DNA of 64,000 nt. It comes from Capitulum mitella (Eukaryota > Arthropoda > Thecostraca > Pollicipedomorpha > Pollicipedidae). The translations under genes and the position numbers were made by a program. The stretch covers positions 6,433,115 through 6,497,114 of the forward strand of contig CP099839.1 in the NCBI GenBank assembly GCA_030062745.1. Reading direction: 5' to 3'. This document shows positions 56,048 to 64,000 of the stretch, in pieces. Position 1 is the first letter of the stretch, and every line of letters begins with the position of its first letter. The notes beneath the pieces were generated by a model, which saw only the letters and a program-made list of their open reading frames with translations, searched no databases and was not told the DNA's origin.

Positions 56048-56315
56048 CGGGGCGGCCGGACGGCGCCGGAGAAAGCCCAGCTCGGCCGACCACGTCCAGC
56101 CCGGCCGAGCACGTCCGTCCAGCGCCCGGGCACGTTCGGCCGCCGACCACGTGCCGGCGTAGTCCGAGAAAGCCAGCCGTCGCCTGACGGCGGCCGCTGC
56201 GGCTGTGCACGGCCGGGGGCGCTGCGCGATGCTCGACACCCACGACCAGCCCTGGCCCGACTGGCCCCCGCCTACCCAACGTCTTGTCTTTCCTGGATGT
56301 AGATCGAGGCTTCAT

Positions 56316-58435
56316 GAAGCTGGGCCACTAAACATGGCTTGGCTGTGAGGACGAACCCTGTCTTTTCGCTGTTGCGCAGATGCTGATTTTTTGCTCTGTG
56401 TTATGTTAGCACATGGTGATTATTCAAATTGCCGAGGGCGTGAGAGAGACAAAACGAACTAGTATCTAGGTGGATGGTGACGAAAAATCCGGGTAGCTGC
56501 AAAACGGGAGAATTGATAAAACGTAGAAAGTCGGATATTTTCCGGGACATTCACCATACACATCTGCTGGGAAAATAAGAACTGGCGCTGAAGATGAACA
56601 GCTCCTTCCTCTCGATTTCCTTCTCCGTACACAAATCTTTAATACGTCCGGGGGAAACTGCATTTAAACAGAATGTGGGTCCTGGTTTTACGCTTAATAC
56701 GTACAAGCGCTACGCCAAAATATATACAGTATGTAAAATATGCATCATGTCCGAAATAGTCGAAGTTTATAAAATATGTACAAGAACTACACCACAGCCA
56801 GAATGGAATTTTAGAATATTTCAGTTTTACTTTAGCATTTATCCGTTTATCCTCACCTGAGTTCTGTTTCTGGCTGCGCTGGTGCACACATACCCCTTCC
56901 ACTCCGATATCTGGCGTGAAATTGCCGATGTCTGGCTTGTCATGAGTGGGAACAACGTGTGATGCGAAGACCGATGCTGGTTGTCTGTAAGGATGTCTCA
57001 GGCACAGTGGTGCAGGACTGCGCACGGCTATGCTCCACCCATGGGATCACATCCAGGAAGTGCCGTGTGACAAATGGGGAGTTTCGTCCCACCACTGGGA
57101 AAAGCTAGACCGAGAGGATCGTGCAGGTGAGCAGGCACTAAACAGAAATTGACAATGCTGCTTAGTTCTTGGAAATGTTCGTCTGCTCATACCAGGTGCC
57201 TTTCCTTTGAGTTTGAGTTTCCTTTGAGTTTCATTGCATGCGCTTCATCTTAACGGCTTTGTCGCCGTTTCGACAGAAATCCAGGACATGACTTTCGAGC
57301 TCCGACTTCACTATCGGCTGCACAGCTTTTCACAAGGTTGTTCCACCTTTTTATGTATCAGCCTTCCTGCAGAACACACAGCTTTCAGACGCTGGCACGT
57401 TATTAATGGATTTGGACATCATATCCTGCAAGGCGGTCAACGAAAAAGACCGCAGAGTCCGTGTTTGGTATTCACACAGGATTCAAAGAGACCGTCGTCT
57501 TAGGGCCAGGATACCTGACCATCGAAGACAAATGGCTCATGTGTTTCCCAACGTGCCCGGCCGTAGTTGCGGTTCTAAGAAACATCTTTAACCACTTTTA
57601 AGAAACGTATGTAAAACAACCAGTGGAAAATGCATATCGGTAAAAATGAACGCCGTATACTGTGTTTTAACGGAATGTTTGTGAATAACTGTGGAGCAAG
57701 TTGCTCAACATTTTCCACGTTGATGTTTCGACTCCCTGTGCACTTGCTCTGGACTCGAACTGCAAAGAAGATGGAGCAGGTGACAAAATTGCGACAAAAA
57801 ACTGCGATGGAAAATATTTTTTTTCTTTTCTCACATCAGCTGGTGACATTTGTTGGTATGAACACTTCCGGACGGTTGTACCTAATCAAAATTCGTAAGA
57901 CAAATCGCTCCCGGAGGCGGCGTAGCATTAAAATGTCAAATAGTCTATTTAAAATGTACACTAGAAATAATAAAATAATATACTAAAATCCGTTTTTTTC
58001 GCCAATCATACCGAGACTTCGGGAGAGGGAAGCACTTCTTCCCCCAAGGTCGAACTAATTCTTCTTTCACACATTGTGGTGCCGTTTGCTACTGTTATCG
58101 TCACTGGATAGCATCACTAAACCTCACCTCATTCCAGACCACTGGAGTCTGATTCAGGAGGTAAGCTTTCGTTACGCTTGTGAACACTCCATGCCACAAA
58201 AGCAAGCAAACTTGCTTCTAGCCTTGTTAGTGACCAGTATTGTGTTTTTATCTTGCCACTGGGCGAAGCTGACGGAACAGCGGTTATTTCGGACAACAAA
58301 AGCTCCTGTAAAATTCAAGGAGCCATCTTCCCTGTTTTGCACGGCGGTGTAAGCACCCTCGCGACCTACTTGATTTAAATGGTTCTTGAGCTTACATGAC
58401 AAGTGGTTTGAGATAATGGTGCACCGGTGTCGCTC
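56316..58435. other. AT-rich spacer
   Basis: No gene is recognised. The minus frame 56639-57025 (128 codons) and plus frame 57630-57986 (118 codons) have no known family. Confidence 0.45.
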
Positions 58436-58437
58436 TA

Positions 58438-58535
58438 AAAATCTTCCCTCTAACTTTTCCCTTTTTTCTCTCTATCTCTCCCCAACTTTCTCTCCTCTCT
58501 CTCTATCTCTCTCTCTCTCTCTCTCTCTCGCTTGT
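58438..58535. repeat. Polypyrimidine tract ending in (TC)n
   Basis: C/T-rich run with a pure TC array at about 58,505-58,529, the same design as at 23.2-23.3 kb. GAGAG words lie on the minus strand. Confidence 0.85.
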
Positions 58536-60300
58536 TCGTTCGCTCGCTATCGCTGTCTCTGCCTTGTATGGAAAACACTTGTTATTTCTTTCTTGTTCCG
58601 TGCCACCGCCTCGAAGTCGCAGATTTCTTCTACTGTTTATCCGAACTTTTTCGTTCTATATCAACTGCTTGTACCGGTAACATCGTGCTCCATTTTAAAG
58701 ACAACTCACGAAATGAGATATTATCTCATTCATACAAGGAAAATGCCGCTGTTCAGCAAATTGACAGGCTAGCTATGCTCCATGCGGCAAGTTTGTCTGA
58801 TTGTAAACTTTGCACTATTAAGTGTTTTTAGGGGACCACGCACGGCAACATCAAAGGGAGAAAACCAGGCAAGTATTACATCACCTTCACCGCCCAGAAA
58901 AGCCGTGCTTTGTCGCAGAAACGTTTTGTCCATCTAAACCAACAAATATCATTTCGTCGCTCAGTCTTTAAAGCATGACAATCCTTTGAACGGGGACTCT
59001 GATCGTGCGTGCATTTTGGTGTGACGAAGGTTACAAAAATTCTCGGACATGTCTGAGAATATCCCGAAGGTCCGTGAACGTGCGTGCGATGTTTTAGTAT
59101 CTCTGGTTGCGCACCTCTACCCTGGGAGGCCGCCGCTCGTGGACTTGCCGAAGGTGAAGACACCGCCGGGCAATGTCGTTGCCGTGCGGAACGGCAGCGA
59201 GTCCCAGTGGTTTCCCTCGTCGGTCTTTTAAATTTGTGTCGTTGTCTTGCTAGTCAGTGCAGTAACCTTGCCGTTTTTATAGAAATGTTACTATGGAGGC
59301 TTTGCACAGAAATTCACGCAGTAAGCACATTTGTAAATGTATGTGTATTGTTTTCAAGCGGGCCGAAAAAAGCTATAGTTCACCTTCCCGCATCCAGTTT
59401 CAGGCATGCTGTTTTTATCCTCTTTTTTATTTTTTTTTTACCAGCAAACATTCGTTTGCATGCCTGTCGAGGTAGAACATGGCCTAAAATGAATTACGGG
59501 TCGTACAACTTTATGTCGGATTAAAAAGTTTTCGTGCTGTCTGAAACATAATATAATGCACGAATGAAGCAGCGGTGCTTAACCTGCAAGAAGAAAATAT
59601 TACCTTGATGGATTGCACGGGCATGGTCAGTACAACTTCGATCAGATCTGTCGGTCCGAGGTTACGTTGAGCGTAGCAAAAACTCCGTGCAAAACGAGAC
59701 CAGTAACGTGTTTTCTGCTACGATCGCGGTCAGAGGTCGTTGTTGATCAGGAGCTGAGGGCAAGCGCGCTCCGATGAACACCAGGAAATTGACATCGCAA
59801 TGGGGGATTCGGCCCGAGACAGGGAACACCGAACGGAAGGCAGGACCGCACAACCGAAACTAAGTCAAGTAGCTTCGTTTTGAACATGAAGATATATTTA
59901 CACATTCATTATACACCGTGTGTTGTACACTCAAGGATAATGTCACAAACAAGCAGTTTAGCAATCACATCAAGAGCAATCAAAAACACCGATCAGTCTT
60001 CTAGAATAGTGATTGTCGTCAAAACAAAACAACTCGCCGAAATGTTCGTACCAGCCGAGAGCTTCAACTTCGGTACAACGCAGCCAACGCGTCAGCGTTC
60101 TTGCCGTCCTCATCAGGAGCTACGCAGTAACGGACACCACAGCTAGGCCTATTGCAGCTATAAAATGGATACGTTAAAATATTCTGCCACGAAAGTCTAC
60201 CCTCTACGGCTGCTGACTGCGCATTATCCGCTAATTCTTTTGGAATCGGACATTTACAATAACAAGCGGGACTCGGGAGGGACAACAGGCCATGGACGCT
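58536..60300. other. AT-rich spacer
   Basis: Nothing is recognised in this stretch. Confidence 0.45.
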
Positions 60301-60647
60301 GGTCACGGTTGAGTATTGACCCCCACAGGGGAGGGTGGGCGCGAGCGAGCGGCAGGGTACAGAGCTTCATCGGCCGGCTACTCAACACACGCAGCATTGC
60401 ACGGTCGCCCAGACACGCGGTGGCCGACGCTCAGCACAGACAGCGGTCAAGGTCGCGGATCACATCGCCGGAGGCCGCCTCGGGGCACGGAAGTGGGCTG
60501 GCTTCTTTCGCAGTGCGCCAAAGAAAGACCAAATTAATACTGACACAAATGTCCACTCTCGCTGCGGGGCACCACGTTATTAAATTACTAGGTAGGTATG
60601 TACAAAACACACGGGTGGTCATGGGAACGGTGGAGTCCGCGATCTCT

Positions 60648-60661
60648 GCCCCCCCCCCCCG
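60648..60661. repeat. C homopolymer run
   Basis: About a dozen consecutive C in island 23a. Confidence 0.85.
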
Positions 60662-60778
60662 AGCCGACCCCGCGGCCCTCGCGAGGGCAGAGGCATCGTC
60701 TGCGACCTACGCGCGGCCAGCCGGGGAGCGCGTCGGCCGCGCGCCGCCGCCGTCGCGGGACCAGACAGGCCGCGGCGG

Positions 60779-60815
60779 CGGACAGACAGACAGACAGATA
60801 GACGGGCGGACAGAG
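60779..60815. repeat. (GACA)n microsatellite
   Basis: Five or more GACA units followed by GATA and GACGGGCG variants. Confidence 0.85.
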
Positions 60816-62264
60816 CGCGGAGCCGGACAGCGGGGAGAGCACGGGGCCGCTGAGATCGTTGGCCGCCGGTCGGCGGCAGCGCGGCCGCTCGACGCCGGCC
60901 GGCCTCATCAATCCTGGTGTCAGTCGATCAATTAAGACGTATTTCACCTCGCTGCCGCCGCGCTGCCCTCCGGCCGCGCTTTTATACTCTTCGTCATGAT
61001 GTGAATGTCCTTAATCGGCCGTGCCGTCACACACCAATAAGGGCCAAATTGACGGCCGAGCCGGCCGCGGAATCGTCCGTCACGGACGCGCCGACAGCGC
61101 TCATGCGTCGATGATTGGTTCGAGCGCGATGATTTTTTACAAATTTCCGCTAGTCATCGATCAAAAATCGCCGGCGAAGAGCGTCGGGGTCTGACCGGTG
61201 CGGGAGACCCACGGAGCGACGCGGCCGCGAGGTCATCTCCAGGACCGCCGACCTGCCGACCTTCCGACCCGGCAGCGGCTGCCTCGCCATGCGAGTCGAC
61301 GGGCCGGACCTGCCGACCTGGGCGGCTGCGCGTCGGCCGACCGGCCGACCTCTGACCCGGCCGCGGGGCAGGCGGCCCGGCCTCTACAGCAGCAGCGAGG
61401 ACGGGCTGGAGGAGAACCACGGCGAGCCGGGGTCCGTCCACCAGGCGGCGTTGTCTCAGAACGGCTTACTGTAGCCGTAGCCGAAATCTGAAAACACGCG
61501 AGCCTTCAGTACGGCGCGGCAGCTGCCCGGCGCGAGCCGCGCTCGCTGGTGCGGACGAGAGCTGTTGTCCGTGCCACTTGTCCCAAGCGCTCGCTGCCAA
61601 ACGGCCAGTTCCTACACATCCGGAACGGAAAGCCCTATTTGCCCTGCCGTAAGCTGCCAACGCGCTGACATTGACAAACGGCGCAGTTCATGAGAAAAGC
61701 AGCATGCGGGACGACGAGGTGCGTCATGTATTCCAAATATTATTCATGGTATTCAGCGACTCGAGATAATATTCGATCTCGACAAACAAAACCTGGCCGG
61801 ATTCCGGATTCGACGGGCACCTCCGACTACGCGCGGAAGCCGCTGCCCACGGCCGAGTCGAGATAGGCTGCGACTCGTCGAAAAACGTCTCAGTGAAAGC
61901 TGGTGGGATTCCAACGCCGTACCGATCTGTTTCAATCTTCCAATCATGCGCGGCATCTCGGCAGACGGTGGCCTCCACAACGAAAAAGCTAAACGCCCGA
62001 ACACGACTATCCAATCCCGACCGGGCGTCTCCATTTGATATGTATCAGGCCGCCGCGCCGAATTAGCCTACACATTTTTCATAATGGCCTTGATGACCGC
62101 GTGTTTTCATAAGCGCGCCGGCCGCCCGGCGACCAGGGCGTTCAATTAGGCCGGGCGGGCGGGCCGGCCGGCCCGGCCTCCGCCGACGACCACCCAGCCC
62201 CGCGCGGTTTCGGCGGGACTCGGCCGGCCCGCCGACCAATCACCGCCGCCCGCGCGGCCGGCGA

Positions 62265-62272
62265 TGATTGAT
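62265..62272 (+). promoter_or_regulatory. Hox-Exd type site TGATTGAT
   Basis: TGATTGATGATT contains the Exd-Hox composite TGATTGAT (class TGATNNAT) in a GC-rich background, 50 bp from a YY1/Pho-like word. Confidence 0.4.
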
Positions 62273-63056
62273 GATTCGTCCGAGTTATGACGTCTGCCCG
62301 CCGGCGGTCAGGTGTAAGATGGCGCACGCGCTGCGGCGTGGTACGGGGGAGGGCCGGCTACGGCCGGGGGAGGGGCTCCGACACGACCGCTCCGGTGCCG
62401 GCGTGGAGGCTGCAACACGGAAGGACGTGCACGCTCGGTCTACTGCGGCTCCGTTTTCAGGTTGCGTTGAAATGTCCGTGGGCGGAGGTCGGGTGTTCTG
62501 AGAGCCTTCTCTACGACTGCTACGCCGCGTTCGGTACCTCAGCATGGTTGCCGTCCGATTTTCCTCATTCTTCTGGGATCCGTAAAGCACGTGCTTGCAC
62601 CACAGAACAAATCAACATCACGCGCAGCATGCCGTCCACCGGTCCAGCTCATTTCACTTTGGGACCGGGCGGTCCGAATCACGGCCCTAACAAAGGCAAT
62701 TGCCATCGCCGGCGGCCGGCGCGACCTCTTCATTTCGCTGCGCGGCCCGATAGGTCCGTGGGACGGTCACCGGCGGCGGACGGCTCCAGATTCCAGCCGA
62801 GCGCTCCCATCTGCGGCGTTCTCGCCTTCGCGTCGGCCGCTCGGCGCGCTCTGATAAACGAGCGCACATGTACCAATCTTTTTATCGACCGAGAATCGCT
62901 CATGTCTTATTCGAAAGGGGCCCCGACTAATCTGTCTTTTTGACAGTTTATATAATCACGGTAAAAGTTCCCGGCGCGGAATGAGCGCGGCGCCGCACTC
63001 CAAAGGGCCGAGCCTGTCTAATTTCTCTGTAGCGGAATTACATCTTCGAATCGGGT

Positions 63057-63064
63057 TATAAATG
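63057..63064 (+). promoter_or_regulatory. TATA-like box (TATAAATG)
   Basis: TATAAATG in GC-rich flanks on the plus strand. No transcript is identified downstream. Confidence 0.25.
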
Positions 63065-63162
63065 AGCCGCGACCCGCTCCGGGCGTAAACTTTGTGGCGG
63101 CGCCGGCCTGAAAAATCACCGGAGCCGGCGTCCGCGCGGCACCGGTTCCCGACAGTCGGAGC

Positions 63163-63300
63163 ACACCTCGGCCCACGGTGGGAACCGAGGATCATCCCGG
63201 GGCGGAGCAGACGGCTCGGCCGGCGGGGGCCACCTCGGCCGGCGGTGGGAGCCGCGGTGTCCCGGGATGTCCCGGGACGGAGCGGACGGCTTGGTCGTCA
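63163..63300. repeat. 68-bp tandem duplication
   Basis: CACCTCGGCC(C/G) to CGG(G/A)(G/A)CGGAGC(A/G)GACGGCT is present twice, 68 bp apart, with several differences and a small extra CCCGGGATGT unit in the second copy. Confidence 0.8.
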
Positions 63301-63560
63301 GGAGCCGGAGCGCCTCCGAGGTGACAGCAGCAGCTCGGCCAACCTCATCGGCACTCTTTGGCGAACTTCGGCCTACGGCGGCGGAGGGCGTCGTGACTTT
63401 TTCCTCCGTAGGAACAGCGCAGTTCATCCCGCTCGCGTCTTTCTGAATACGGGCACTGTCCTGCCCCCGGGGTCACGCCGGCGCCTCAGCTCGACCCGCC
63501 TGCACATATCCTCCGTCGCGGCCGACTCGCAACGACGTACGTACAAACTGACTTTGACAG

Positions 63561-64000
63561 CTTGAGGATGTGTTCGTACGCATTAAAAATTGGTTTTGTT
63601 ATGTTGGTTTGTGGGTGTCGTGCTCATGTTGCTTGACAGCCATTTGGAAAAACAGCTGGTTCCGTGCAATAGCATGAGGTTTTTTATCTTTTCATATTGA
63701 CCAGGTAGCTGCACCCGACATTCACTTGCCCAACATCATAAGCTCCTTAGGCACATGCAAACAAAAGAAGGCATGGAAATAACTTTTCCAAAGCACAAGT
63801 GCATAAGCGAATAGACGGATGCTTAAGTTCCAAAGCCACTGTGCAAGCTGCAGACCGACACGGCTATTAAACTTTTGTCGACGGAGTGCCTTTCGTTGCG
63901 GTCAAGGCTGAATGCTGGAGAAAATGTCGTGGATGTGCATTACAGGGTCGTGGTCTAAGACATTCAGTAAGCAATACGTTCATGGGGAGGTAGTCTCTGT
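63561..64000. other. AT-rich right edge
   Basis: No gene or repeat is recognised up to the end of the window. Confidence 0.55.

Larger units (their letters stand above)
55331..56315. promoter_or_regulatory. GC-rich island 22 with dense homeodomain core and YY1/Pho words
   Basis: CpG-dense block with an AT core at 55,835-55,875 containing ATTTATGCAATTATTTATG and GAATTA. GACCAATAAGATGGG is near 55,919 and TTGTAATTACCGCGG near 55,949. YY1/Pho-like words are at 55,983 (CCAAGATGGGC) and 56,033 (CCAACATGGCGGC). GCC/CGG triplet runs flank the cores. This is the best single candidate for a Hox-regulated, Polycomb-type element. Overlapping frames on both strands are compositional. Confidence 0.55.
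60301..61700. promoter_or_regulatory. GC-rich island 23a
   Basis: CpG-dense block. AT cores are GTTATTAAATTACTAGG at 60,573, CTCATCAATCCTGG and CGATCAATTAAGACG at 60,903-60,940, and ATGATTGGTTCG plus CATCGATCAAAAATCG at 61,109-61,170. The 256-codon plus frame 60165-60935 crosses spacer, a C-run and a GACA repeat. It looks like no protein I know. Confidence 0.4.
61701..63560. promoter_or_regulatory. GC-rich island 23b with TAAT/TGAT cores
   Basis: A mixed left part (61,701-62,040) is followed by CpG-dense DNA. AT cores are GCCGAATTAGCC, TTTTTCATAATGGCC and TTTTCATAAGCG at 62,058-62,117, GTTCAATTAGGCC near 62,140, and GCGATGATTGATGATTCG at 62,261. TTTATATAATCACGG (62,946) and GGGTTATAAATGAG (63,053) follow. 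A YY1/Pho-like GTAAGATGGCGC is at 62,313. The 218-codon plus frame 62287-62943 is compositional. Confidence 0.45.

Noticed and set aside
1..64000. Homeobox exons of Dfd or Scr
   Set aside because: I read both strands for the K-I-W-F-Q-N-R codons and for Hox N-terminal or YPWM-type motifs and found none. A divergent or split exon could still be missed by eye.
1..64000. Other Hox-linked microRNAs (mir-993, iab-4) and tRNA genes
   Set aside because: No match to the remembered mature sequences and no cloverleaf was seen.

Overview
This is a eukaryotic, almost certainly arthropod, window. No protein-coding gene could be recognised in its 64 kb. The anchor is one confident RNA gene: a mir-10 precursor on the minus strand at about 10.09-10.16 kb. 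Its 3p arm and 3' flank match the fly gene as I remember it. In arthropods mir-10 sits in the Hox cluster between Deformed (Hox4) and Sex combs reduced (Hox5). A short run of the arthropod telomere word TTAGG near 45.8 kb fits this. The window is therefore best read as Hox4-Hox5 intergenic DNA. If the usual collinear order holds, Dfd lies beyond the left edge and Scr beyond the right edge, both read leftwards. Pancrustacea is plausible, but nothing here fixes the species. A read-through for the homeodomain signature K-I-W-F-Q-N-R found nothing on either strand.

The layout is strongly two-tone. Dense GC- and CpG-rich islands (about 1.4-1.9, 2.8-4.0, 6.0-6.7, 7.7-8.9, 9.2-9.7, 10.15-10.7, 11.4-13.2, 13.9-15.5, 15.9-17.4, 18.0-18.3, 18.9-19.9, 21.3-22.4, 22.85-23.1, 25.9-26.5, 28.1-28.6, 29.1-29.6, 29.9-30.3, 32.5-35.1, 45.1-45.5, 48.3-48.8, 51.4-51.65, 55.3-56.3 and 60.3-63.6 kb) alternate with AT-rich stretches. 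The longest AT-rich stretch is about 35.1-45.1 kb. Many islands hold short AT-rich cores that read as homeodomain words: TTAAT, TTTAYGG, CATAAA, two exact TGATTAATGG, one exact TGATTGACAG. They also hold YY1/Pho-like ATGGC(GGC) words and TATAAATA-type boxes. I infer that the islands are cis-regulatory elements or promoters of a Hox locus, possibly Polycomb-bound.

Between the islands lie transposon remains and simple or tandem repeats. They include a degraded IS630/Tc1-mariner-type transposase remnant at 24.4-24.7 kb, a long foldback (snap-back) element at 24.73-25.37 kb centred on CACGTG, and three copies of a CAGTGGCGTAGCCAGG-like terminus. There are also long polypyrimidine or polypurine tracts and at least ten minisatellites. 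All long open reading frames in the window come from these repeats or from stop-poor GC-rich sequence, and none shows a recognisable protein.

There is no operon-like gene cooperation to describe. The working picture is one microRNA gene with candidate regulatory islands and a TATA box about 100 bp upstream of its hairpin, inside a large repeat-dotted regulatory landscape.
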